Source of the DNA: an archaeon
GTDB lineage: Archaea > Thermoproteota > Bathyarchaeia > TCS64
Reading direction: 5' to 3'
NCBI GenBank assembly: GCA_020444005.1
Contig: JAHLLU010000103.1
Coordinates: 1-7,208 of the forward strand
Length of the DNA: 7,208 nt
Each line of letters opens with the position of its first letter. Positions within the stretch are counted from its first letter, which is position 1. Below the pieces are notes generated by a model. That model saw only the letters and a list, made by a program, of their open reading frames with translations. It searched no databases and had not been told where the DNA came from. The translations under genes and the position numbers were made by a program. Shown piece by piece: positions 1 through 6,042 of this stretch.

Positions 1-2
1 CT

Positions 3-935
3 CCTACTGGTGGTATCAGTCCGATTATTCCGGCGGTTGGAGTGAGCTATGAGGATGGCATGTATTTGGTGAGGATGCTTGAGCGGAAAGGGAATGTGAA
101 GCTTATGCTTGAGACCAAGTGCAGGAATATTGATGTTGATACGTGGAATGTAGTGGGTGATCTCAAGGGTACTGCTGGTAGTGATGAGTGGCTTGTTTAT
201 GGTGCTCATTATGAGGGTCATGATATTGCTGTGGGTGCCTTGGATGATGCGACTGGAGCCGCGGTTGTTATGGAGCTTGGGAGAACACTTGCCAAGGAAA
301 AAGAGCATCTGAAGCATAACATCAGGTTCATCTGTTTCGGCGCAGAGGAGATCGGACTCTATGGAAGCAGAGCATATTGTGAGGCGCACCCAGATTTCAT
401 GAAGAAGATCAGGTTTATGATGAACTTTGATGCTGCGGGTAGGGCTGGTCGTCAAGGGTTCTGTCTTCATGGATGGCCCCAACTGGAGCCTTTGTTCAAG
501 GAAACTATCGATGAGATAGGTGACGATCTACCGCTCTGGGCAAGAGTTGGTCCATACAGTGATCACTGGCCTTTCCTGCTTCAAGGCGTAGCTACGGCTA
601 CGATGGGTGATCCGGATGAGGCTGCCAAACGTGGTGGTCGTGGTTTTGGGCACACCAAGTATGATACCGTGGACAAGGTTGATCTTAGGGCTATGCGTGA
701 GTGTGCGGGTAACGCTGCTGTGCTGGCTTTCAAGATATTGAACATGGATAAATGGGATTATTCTCAGAGAACTCAGAGAGAGATTGATGAGATTATTGAT
801 AACGCAGGTATTCATGAGACGGTTCGTCTTGGGATAAAGCTCAAGGCGTATCTTGAAAGAAAGCGAGAAACCCTGAGACCAGAGACTATTGTTTACCTAG
901 ACAGGCTCAGCGGCAGTAAGGAAGAGGTTATTTAG
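3..935 (+). CDS. M28-family zinc aminopeptidase, 5'-truncated by the window edge
   Basis: Metallopeptidase of family M28 (two-zinc aminopeptidase fold), expected to release N-terminal residues from peptides. The frame is open from base 3, and its first visible residues (PTGGISPIIPAVGVSYEDG) match the second M28 gene of this window, so the GTG at 42 is an internal Val and the true start is upstream of the window. Numbering the 310 visible residues from base 3, zinc-site residues are His69 (GAHYEGHD), Asp81 (GALDDATG), Glu115-Glu116 (GAEEIGLYGS; catalytic base and ligand), Asp143 (NFDAAG) and His217 (GHTKYDT). The GPYSDHWPF block is also present. The residue two after His69 is Glu71 where the family usually has Asp. 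What is visible is the whole catalytic domain; the N-terminal segment and most of the PA-like region are cut off. It ends at TAG 933-935, overlapping the convergent CapA-like gene by 4 bases. The first 290 bases use mostly T/G-ending codons, unlike the next gene. Family assignment is firm; substrate is unknown. Confidence 0.93.
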   Translation, partial: PTGGISPIIPAVGVSYEDGMYLVRMLERKGNVKLMLETKCRNIDVDTWNVVGDLKGTAGSDEWLVYGAHYEGHDIAVGALDDATGAAVVMELGRTLAKEKEHLKHNIRFICFGAEEIGLYGSRAYCEAHPDFMKKIRFMMNFDAAGRAGRQGFCLHGWPQLEPLFKETIDEIGDDLPLWARVGPYSDHWPFLLQGVATATMGDPDEAAKRGGRGFGHTKYDTVDKVDLRAMRECAGNAAVLAFKILNMDKWDYSQRTQREIDEIIDNAGIHETVRLGIKLKAYLERKRETLRPETIVYLDRLSGSKEEVI

Positions 936-2242
936 AGGCGGATTACCCCGACCTCATCCTTGTACTCTATTTTTGTGTCGTAGAGTTTACAGAGGCGTTG
1001 CATGTTTTCTATGATGCTTTTTGCTTGGTCTCCGTAGGCTCTGTGGGGTACGCCTGCTGTGGTTCTTTGTTCGTGTAGGGGTTTCTCTGGGTCCATGTCA
1101 AGGTGGATGGGGATCAGTCTGATCTCCTTGAGCTGTTTGTCCTCATAATCGAGTTCAGCTACGACACTTTCCCAGTAAGCCATGTCTTGGAAGAACTTGC
1201 TGGGTGGCTTCTCACGGGTCATGTAGAGTCCAACGGTGGTGGCCTCAGCGTCTAGTCCCCAGAGTTCGTAGAGGTCTGCTGGTTGTCTTCGTGCTAGGGT
1301 GCTTTGGAATATGTAGTTGCCTAGGCTGTAGAAGATTGGTTTATCCTTGTATATCTCGATGCCTCGGAGGATGTGTGGTCCGTGTCCAATGTAGATGTCT
1401 GCGCCTGCGTCTATTACCTGATGGGCGAAGTCTACCACAGCTTTCAAAGGTATCTCTTTCTCGCGGTAGCCAACGGGTGGGTGGACTTCCTCGTAGTGAC
1501 CGTGGAGGCTGAACATTACCCAGTCGCTGATCTGTTTGGCGTCGCGTACTGCTTGCAGGTTTTCCTTGAGGTCTACTGGGTGTGGGGTGTATTCGCGCAT
1601 GGTTTTGTCGCTGGGTACGAATTTGTGTCCTCGGAAGGGGAAGTTGTACCCGTTCTCGTATTCTGATGGTAGTAGTCCGAGTTTGTCTGCGACGTTTTTG
1701 AGGCTCTGCCAGTCTTCTTGGTCTAGATGGTATTTGGGTATCATTCTGAGGGGGTTGACGCCGGGTCTACCCATGACGTCTTTTCGTGCGTGTCCTGCTA
1801 AGCCGAGTTCCCATGTGGTGGCGCTGATGAGGCTTACGATGCCTTTGGGGGTTTCCATGTATGCTGGTTCTCTTGCCTCTGCGAGGTTCATGCCTGTGCC
1901 TGCGTGGTATATTCCGGCGGCTTCTAGGTACTGGGTTGTGGCTATCATGCCGCCTTCTGTGTAGTCCATGGCGTGGTTGTTTGCCCTGCTTACGATACTG
2001 AAGCCTTGTTTGGCTACGTCTGCAGCTACTTCTGGGTCTGCTTGTCCGTAGGCGTCGTATTTTCCTGCGCCTATGGGGTAGCCTTCGAATGCGTGGATGG
2101 CGATTTCAAGGTTCATGAAGGCAACGTCTGCGCCTTGTACGTGGTCGAATATTTCATTGACGTCGTTTTGCGCCTTGTATTGATGGATGCAGCGGGCTTG
2201 GAATGCGTCGCCCGCTAGGAAGAATGATGTTTCCTTTGCCAA
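932..2242 (-). CDS. CapA-like (PGA_cap) metallophosphatase-fold protein
   Basis: A 436-residue protein of the CapA/PGA_cap family, a branch of the calcineurin-like phosphoesterase fold, known from poly-gamma-glutamate synthesis and from uncharacterised homologues. Visible motifs in order are Gly11-Asp12 (FLAGDAF), Asn44-Leu-Glu46, Asn88-Asn-His90 (RANNHAMDY), His247-Gly-His249 and Gly286-His-Gly-Pro-His290, followed by the family's PIFYSLGNYIF block (302-312). These are the expected metal-site and fold signatures. The start is TTG at 2242: an in-frame TGA lies three codons upstream (2249-2251), and the GD motif begins only 10 residues in. There is no signal peptide or membrane segment: the first beta strand starts almost at residue 6, so the protein looks cytoplasmic, unlike the membrane-anchored CapA of Bacillus. 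The C-terminal ~110 residues after the SLGN motif are charged and less conserved. No capB, capC or capE neighbour is present; two M28 peptidase genes flank it. Its role here is unknown, with peptide or glutamyl amide metabolism the most natural guess. Codons end overwhelmingly in A or C. Confidence 0.9.
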   Translation of the reverse strand: MAKETSFFLAGDAFQARCIHQYKAQNDVNEIFDHVQGADVAFMNLEIAIHAFEGYPIGAGKYDAYGQADPEVAADVAKQGFSIVSRANNHAMDYTEGGMIATTQYLEAAGIYHAGTGMNLAEAREPAYMETPKGIVSLISATTWELGLAGHARKDVMGRPGVNPLRMIPKYHLDQEDWQSLKNVADKLGLLPSEYENGYNFPFRGHKFVPSDKTMREYTPHPVDLKENLQAVRDAKQISDWVMFSLHGHYEEVHPPVGYREKEIPLKAVVDFAHQVIDAGADIYIGHGPHILRGIEIYKDKPIFYSLGNYIFQSTLARRQPADLYELWGLDAEATTVGLYMTREKPPSKFFQDMAYWESVVAELDYEDKQLKEIRLIPIHLDMDPEKPLHEQRTTAGVPHRAYGDQAKSIIENMQRLCKLYDTKIEYKDEVGVIRL

Positions 2243-2267
2243 TTTTGTTCAATGATGTGTGGTAGGT

Positions 2268-2287
2268 GAGGATAAAACAGTTTTCAG
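2268..2287 (-). promoter_or_regulatory. Archaeal-type promoter for the CapA-like gene
   Basis: On the minus strand GAAAAC (BRE-like, 2280-2285) is followed after two bases by TTTTATC (2271-2277), a TATA box. A start site about 26 bases downstream would be near 2248, leaving only about 5 bases before the TTG at 2242. No Shine-Dalgarno sequence is visible there, so a leaderless transcript is expected. This rests on spacing and composition only. Confidence 0.5.
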
Positions 2288-2371
2288 TGTATTTTCATTA
2301 TCGTGTGAAGACGAATTTGGTTTCAGTATTTGATCTCAGTAATTAGAGAGTTTGTTTCTCGTTATTTCAGT
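2282..2371 (+). repeat. Four TYTCAGT heptamers in the divergent CapA/M28 promoter region
   Basis: TTTCAGT occurs at 2282-2288, 2321-2327 and 2365-2371, with a TCTCAGT variant at 2334-2340. All are on the plus strand between the two divergent TATA boxes. They could be operator half-sites for a regulator of both genes, but the spacing (39, 13 and 31 bases) is irregular and chance in T-rich DNA is not excluded. Confidence 0.3.
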
Positions 2372-2374
2372 GAT

Positions 2375-2388
2375 TGAAGGTTTTATAT
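2375..2388 (+). promoter_or_regulatory. Archaeal-type promoter for the complete M28 peptidase gene
   Basis: TTTTATAT at 2381-2388 is a good TATA box, preceded by the purine-rich TGAAGG (2375-2380) in BRE position. A transcript starting near 2411 would just include GGAG (2412-2415) and reach the TTG at 2422 with an ~11-base leader. This supports 2422 over the upstream TTG at 2395. Confidence 0.55.
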
Positions 2389-2411
2389 CGGTAATTGTGG
2401 GGGTATTCTGC

Positions 2412-2415
2412 GGAG
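2412..2415 (+). promoter_or_regulatory. Ribosome binding site deciding the M28 start (TTG 2422)
   Basis: GGAG is followed by a 6-base spacer and TTG 2422. The alternative TTG at 2395 has no such element, so this short motif is the main reason for the chosen start. Confidence 0.45.
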
Positions 2416-2421
2416 AAGATT

Positions 2422-3843
2422 TTGACAAACCCATACATTGAAGTTGATAAAAAGATCATGTCAGAAATCTACACAGGTTCTGAGCCCATGGACAACCTAG
2501 AGATTCTATGTGACGTTCATGGAAGCAGGTTCCCCGGTTTACCCGGAGACAGGGACTCTGTAGAGTATATCATGAAGAAACTCAAAGAATATGGCTGTGA
2601 GAACGTACAGGCAGAAGAGTTCACAATCCACGGCTGGACACGTGGACCAGCCACCCTTGAAATTGTGAGCCCCATCAAGAAGAGCTTTGACGTCATCAGT
2701 CTACCCCACAGTATAGGCGATATGGTAGAAGGTGAACTGGTCTTCATTGGCCCTGGAGCGATAAAGGACTATGATGAGGAGAAACTCAAAGACAAGATTG
2801 TGATGGTCACATCTGCTAGTCCACCGGATATGAAGAGGTTCCTTCACAGGAGCGAGAAGTATATGCGTAGTGTACTGGCTGGTGCAAAGGGCTGGATTTT
2901 CATGAATCACTATCCGGCTTATGGGCCTCCTACTGGTGGCATCAACCCGGTTATTCCAGCTATAGGAATCAGCTATGAGGATGGTACGTTCCTTGAAAGG
3001 TTGCTAAAGCGGGAGGGGGAGGTGGTTGTGAAGATCAAGACCACTGATAAGAACCATGACCTTCAGACATGGAACGTGGTTGGTGACGTGGTGCCCTCAA
3101 AGGTGGTTGATGATGAGTATGTTGTAGTTGGAAGCCACCTGGATGGACACGACATCAGTCAAGGCGCTGTCGATCCAGCAAGCGGAGCAGTAACCGTCAT
3201 GGAGATCGCGAGAAACCTCAACATGGTGAAAGACAAGCTCAAACGGCGTGTCCGGTGCATGACCTTTGGGGCGGAGGAGATTGGACTCTACGGTAGCTAT
3301 GCTTACACGTCCAAACATGAAACTGAGTTAGACAAGTGCAGGTTCATGCTAAACCTCGACGCAGCTGGAGGCGCAGGTAAGAAGGGCTTGAACATCCACG
3401 ACTATCCTTCGATTGAGAAGCTTGTTAAGAAGTGGGAGGAGGAGATGAAAGCCGAGGTACCCACCAAACAGGGTGTCGGACCATACAGCGACCACTGGCC
3501 ATTCTTCCTCAAGAGTGTACCATGTGCAACCAACAGCGACCCAACTGCTATACGTTCAGGTAGGGGATATGGACACACCAAGTATGATACGCTTGATAAG
3601 GTGGAGCTGAAGAATCTGCGTCTAGCAGCAGCGAACCATACACGTATCGTGTTCAGGGTTGCTAATGAGGAGAACTGGAATCCACGAAGGAAGACCAAGC
3701 AGGAGATAGATGACTTCATCAAGGAGCAGGGATACGACAGGACTATGGCGCTTGCTGATGAGATGAGGGAGTACATCAAGAAGAACTATAAGGACATCCA
3801 CCCCGAGACCAAGGAGTTTTTGGAACGGGGCGGTTCCTGGTAG
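2422..3843 (+). CDS. M28-family zinc aminopeptidase with PA-like domain
   Basis: Complete M28 peptidase of 473 residues from TTG 2422. An N-terminal helical segment (residues 1-70; NLEILCDVHGSRFPG) is typical of this group and is followed by a PA-like (protease-associated) insert at about 75-185. The catalytic domain then has His239-Leu-Asp241 (GSHLDGHD), Asp251 (GAVDPASG), Glu285-Glu286 (GAEEIGLYGS), Asp313 (NLDAAG) and His385 (GHTKYDT). All expected zinc ligands and the catalytic Glu are present. No signal peptide is visible, so a cytoplasmic role in peptide breakdown is likely. Start choice: TTG 2422 has GGAG at 2412-2415 six bases upstream and sits about 37 bases after a TATA box. TTG 2395 (482 residues) has no ribosome site and would lie upstream of the predicted transcript start; ATG 2458 would shorten the protein by 12 residues. 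An in-frame TAA at 2392-2394 bounds the frame. It is a paralogue of the truncated gene at the left edge, roughly half identical over the shared region, and is transcribed divergently from the CapA-like gene. Confidence 0.93.
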   Translation: MTNPYIEVDKKIMSEIYTGSEPMDNLEILCDVHGSRFPGLPGDRDSVEYIMKKLKEYGCENVQAEEFTIHGWTRGPATLEIVSPIKKSFDVISLPHSIGDMVEGELVFIGPGAIKDYDEEKLKDKIVMVTSASPPDMKRFLHRSEKYMRSVLAGAKGWIFMNHYPAYGPPTGGINPVIPAIGISYEDGTFLERLLKREGEVVVKIKTTDKNHDLQTWNVVGDVVPSKVVDDEYVVVGSHLDGHDISQGAVDPASGAVTVMEIARNLNMVKDKLKRRVRCMTFGAEEIGLYGSYAYTSKHETELDKCRFMLNLDAAGGAGKKGLNIHDYPSIEKLVKKWEEEMKAEVPTKQGVGPYSDHWPFFLKSVPCATNSDPTAIRSGRGYGHTKYDTLDKVELKNLRLAAANHTRIVFRVANEENWNPRRKTKQEIDDFIKEQGYDRTMALADEMREYIKKNYKDIHPETKEFLERGGSW

Positions 3844-3855
3844 GCTTCATCCTAT

Positions 3856-3947
3856 CCTTTTTTGGTATTGATTAGACGGCGTTTTTGTATAGATTAGTTT
3901 GTAATTAGGGCTGTTTTGGGGCTGGTTTTCATTGATGCAGTGTTTTT
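3856..3947 (+). terminator. T-rich terminator region after the M28 peptidase gene
   Basis: Three T runs follow the M28 stop codon: T6 at 3858-3863, T5 at 3882-3886 and T5 at 3943-3947. No stable hairpin is apparent. Serial T runs are the usual intrinsic terminator of archaeal RNA polymerase, so read-through into the FAD oxidoreductase gene, which has its own TATA-like element, is probably limited. Confidence 0.5.
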
Positions 3948-4029
3948 GTGGCGTAGTTGCGTTACCCCCCCCTCCCCTGTTTGATGCTCTATAGTTTTGA
4001 TATGTTATCTATGAAAGCGATCACTGACG

Positions 4030-4043
4030 CTATACCTTTTATT
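4030..4043 (+). promoter_or_regulatory. TATA-like promoter for the FAD oxidoreductase gene
   Basis: CTATACCTTTTATT contains two overlapping TATA-like elements (TATA at 4031-4034 and TTTTATT at 4037-4043). Both lie at a suitable distance upstream of the TTG at 4076, and the first would give a transcript that includes the ribosome site at 4061-4068. Which one is used cannot be decided from sequence. Confidence 0.42.
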
Positions 4044-4060
4044 CAGTGGGAAATTCACAT

Positions 4061-4068
4061 AGGTAGGA
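4061..4068 (+). promoter_or_regulatory. Ribosome binding site for the TTG start at 4076
   Basis: AGGTAGGA lies 7 bases before the TTG and is complementary to much of the 16S rRNA tail. Together with the in-frame TAG at 4064-4066 (inside this very element) it fixes the start of the FAD oxidoreductase at TTG 4076. Confidence 0.6.
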
Positions 4069-4075
4069 ACCATCA

Positions 4076-5452
4076 TTGAGCACCACAGAGAAATACGATG
4101 TAGCAGTCATAGGCGCAGGAGTAAGCGGCTTATTATCAGCCCTAGCCCTCGGTAAAGAAGGAAAAAAGGTATTGGTGGTAGAACGGGAAAACTATATCGG
4201 AGGTACCTGTAGAACCTATGAGCATCAGGGCTACAAGATTGATACTGGACCACATATCATCACCCGGCTGGATACTGGCCCACTCAGGGTGCTTATGGAC
4301 AAATACTTTGATGTGATTCCATATTTTGTTCCATTCGGAAAATACTTTCTCAGGATCAATCGTCAGGTGAAGCAGTTTCCTTGGAGCGTCAAGGACTGGA
4401 TGATGTTTGAGCTGCTACCTGTTGAGGACAGGTCAATGCTTGTGAAGATCATATTCGACGTAGCGTACATGGCAAGCACAGGGGTGGACATGTCTAGAGT
4501 CAGTATTGGCGACATCACCCCCCGTAGTCTATCACCCACATCTCACGCATTCATCGACTATCTCAGCTACTTTATGCTGGGCACAGGACCAGCGAATGCA
4601 CCGGTTTCCCGTTTCCTCGACAGGAAGAGCTACAAGGTGGAGAAACACAAGGAAGATAACGGTATAACAATCCCATACGTGGGTAAAGCCTACAATATGT
4701 TAGTGGGGGGACGCCCCACAGACCAGTTCTATCCGAGGGGAGGAGTTCAAACCATAGTAGACGCTCTATCATATTCACTACCAGAAAAAGTGAAGATCAA
4801 TCTAGGCGAGGAACTCGTGAAGGTAAACACAGGACGAGCCCAGACACAACAGGTAACTAGCATCACCACAGACAAGGGAACCTATGAGACAGATATGGTG
4901 ATCTATTCAGGGTATGCGACTGAATTACCGAGACTGATTGATTCACCGTTACCCAGCTACTATGTGGATAACCTGAAGAAGATCGAGAAGGTGAACAGTC
5001 TTAGCGTATGGCTTGGACTTGATGAGCCTATATTCAAGGATGAGGGCAGTGAGATGTGGGTGAGTACATCACCGGACACCTTCCACACGTGGATGATACC
5101 CACATCAAACTATGACCCAACACTAGCACCCAAGGGTAAACACCTCGTAGGATTCGCGTTCATAGTACCACCGGATATGCCCTACGAGAAAGCAGAAGAG
5201 AAAGCGCGACACACCATCTTCAGCAACATACCTGCATTAGAAAGCCACATGAACATGATTCACTACCAACATCTTGTGCCTGAGAAGGCGACATGGAGCA
5301 TCCATGCTGGCTTCGGTGACATCAAGACGCCTGTGAAGAACCTCTACTGTGTGGGCAGTGACAGTTTCAAACGTAGTATGGGATTAACAAGGGCGAGCTA
5401 TAGCGTACACAAGATGCTTGATACTCTTGGACTTGAAGGAAATTTGAACTAA
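4076..5452 (+). CDS. CrtI/phytoene-desaturase-like FAD-dependent oxidoreductase
   Basis: A 458-residue FAD-binding amine-oxidase/phytoene-desaturase superfamily enzyme. The N-terminal Rossmann motif is VIGAGVSG (Gly13, Gly15, Gly18), with Glu36 at the end of strand two to bind the ADP ribose, then Gly42-Gly43 and the Asp57-Thr-Gly-Pro-His61 block. A PRGG motif at 220-223 corresponds to the P-x-GG segment of CrtI-type enzymes, and the C-terminal LYCVGSD (423-429) is the second FAD contact. Members desaturate or isomerise isoprenoids or oxidise protoporphyrinogen-like substrates; which applies here cannot be read from the sequence, and no phytoene synthase or other isoprenoid gene is nearby. 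The start is TTG 4076: an in-frame TAG at 4064-4066 excludes anything longer, the Rossmann motif begins 12 residues in, and AGGTAGGA at 4061-4068 lies 7 bases upstream. No transmembrane segment is obvious. It ends 20 bases from the end of the convergent flavodoxin gene. Codons favour A/C endings. Confidence 0.9.
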   Translation: MSTTEKYDVAVIGAGVSGLLSALALGKEGKKVLVVERENYIGGTCRTYEHQGYKIDTGPHIITRLDTGPLRVLMDKYFDVIPYFVPFGKYFLRINRQVKQFPWSVKDWMMFELLPVEDRSMLVKIIFDVAYMASTGVDMSRVSIGDITPRSLSPTSHAFIDYLSYFMLGTGPANAPVSRFLDRKSYKVEKHKEDNGITIPYVGKAYNMLVGGRPTDQFYPRGGVQTIVDALSYSLPEKVKINLGEELVKVNTGRAQTQQVTSITTDKGTYETDMVIYSGYATELPRLIDSPLPSYYVDNLKKIEKVNSLSVWLGLDEPIFKDEGSEMWVSTSPDTFHTWMIPTSNYDPTLAPKGKHLVGFAFIVPPDMPYEKAEEKARHTIFSNIPALESHMNMIHYQHLVPEKATWSIHAGFGDIKTPVKNLYCVGSDSFKRSMGLTRASYSVHKMLDTLGLEGNLN

Positions 5453-5472
5453 CTCTGATAAATGGAAAAAGA

Positions 5473-5943
5473 TTAAGAGTTTAGCTTAGCCACGAATGCT
5501 TCGAGTTCCGGTAGATAGCTGTCATCGTCTATGTTTTCTGCCCTTAGTGCTACAGTTGCTATAGGAGTCTTGCCTGATAGTTCCTTCATTGTGGCTAATG
5601 CCTTCTCAGGGTCTTTGCCGTTCATGGTGATGCAGAATGCTGCTTCTTTAATCTGGTCCTTGTGTTTTATTAGGAATGCTCTGGCTGGAGTAGATAGGTT
5701 TCCAGCCCATATTGGAGCTGCTATGATAACCCGATCATAATCAGATATGTTTGTTGTGATGGGTTCAATTTCTGGTATCTTGTTTGCCATGCTTTCTCTT
5801 CCTGATCTTATGAAACCTAGCATCCCGTTTCGTTTCTTTTGCTCCGTGATCTCCGCTGTATCTGCGTTAAGATGCTCAGAAAGCGCGTTTGTCACTTTTC
5901 TTGTATGACCCGCCCTGCTAAAATATACTATTACAGTCTTCAT
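5473..5943 (-). CDS. Flavodoxin-fold FMN protein
   Basis: A 156-residue flavodoxin-like protein, close to the usual length of short-chain flavodoxins. The first strand (KTVIVYF) leads into the FMN phosphate loop SRAGHT (residues 9-14), which replaces the classical T/S-x-T-G-x-T. A second conserved stretch, YDRVIIAAPIWAGNLSTP (residues 69-86), carries Trp79 next to the expected isoalloxazine site. It would shuttle electrons or act as a small quinone or NAD(P)H reductase subunit in the cytoplasm. I prefer ATG 5943; a TTG two codons upstream (5949) gives 158 residues but is poorly placed and would only add MV before MKTVIVYF. It is convergent with the FAD oxidoreductase (20-base gap) and divergent from the zinc-motif gene. 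A T5 run on its own strand (within 5464-5472) directly follows its stop and may terminate it. A functional link with the neighbouring FAD enzyme is possible but not shown. Confidence 0.9.
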   Translation of the reverse strand: MKTVIVYFSRAGHTRKVTNALSEHLNADTAEITEQKKRNGMLGFIRSGRESMANKIPEIEPITTNISDYDRVIIAAPIWAGNLSTPARAFLIKHKDQIKEAAFCITMNGKDPEKALATMKELSGKTPIATVALRAENIDDDSYLPELEAFVAKLNS

Positions 5944-5980
5944 AACCAAAAGAAATGCAGGTGTCAGCTAAAAATCTACA

Positions 5981-5989
5981 TACAATAAA
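5981..5989 (-). promoter_or_regulatory. Possible TATA box for the flavodoxin gene
   Basis: On the minus strand TTTATTGTA lies about 42 bases upstream of ATG 5943, predicting a start site near 5958 and a leader of about 15 bases without a clear ribosome site. It is a weak match in an A/T-rich 99-base divergent gap that must also hold the promoter of the zinc-motif gene, whose TATA may be the AATAAGAATAAA stretch at 6008-6019. Confidence 0.3.
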
Positions 5990-6042
5990 TCTTGAAACCC
6001 GGTAATCAATAAGAATAAACGTAGTGGAGCCATCGCCTAGGT

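Noticed and set aside
42..935. GTG at 42 as the true start of the first M28 gene
   Set aside because: The frame is open to base 3 and the residues before GTG match the second M28 protein, so GTG is internal and the gene is cut by the window edge, not short.
1204..1964. Overlapping open frames on the plus strand inside the CapA gene
   Set aside because: They lie opposite a strongly motif-supported CapA gene, have low-complexity Cys/Arg/Val-rich translations and no ribosome sites; they result from the A/C-ending codon bias of CapA.
932..2242. Poly-gamma-glutamate capsule operon
   Set aside because: Only a CapA-like gene is present; there is no CapB ligase or CapC/CapE, and the protein has no membrane anchor.
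3402..3779. 125-codon open frame on the minus strand inside the M28 gene
   Set aside because: It is antisense to the catalytic domain, Ser/Leu-rich with no recognisable motif; a shadow of the real gene.
3..3843. Recent tandem duplication or transposition of the M28 gene
   Set aside because: The copies are only about half identical in protein and show no terminal repeats or target duplications, so the duplication is old or the copies arrived separately.
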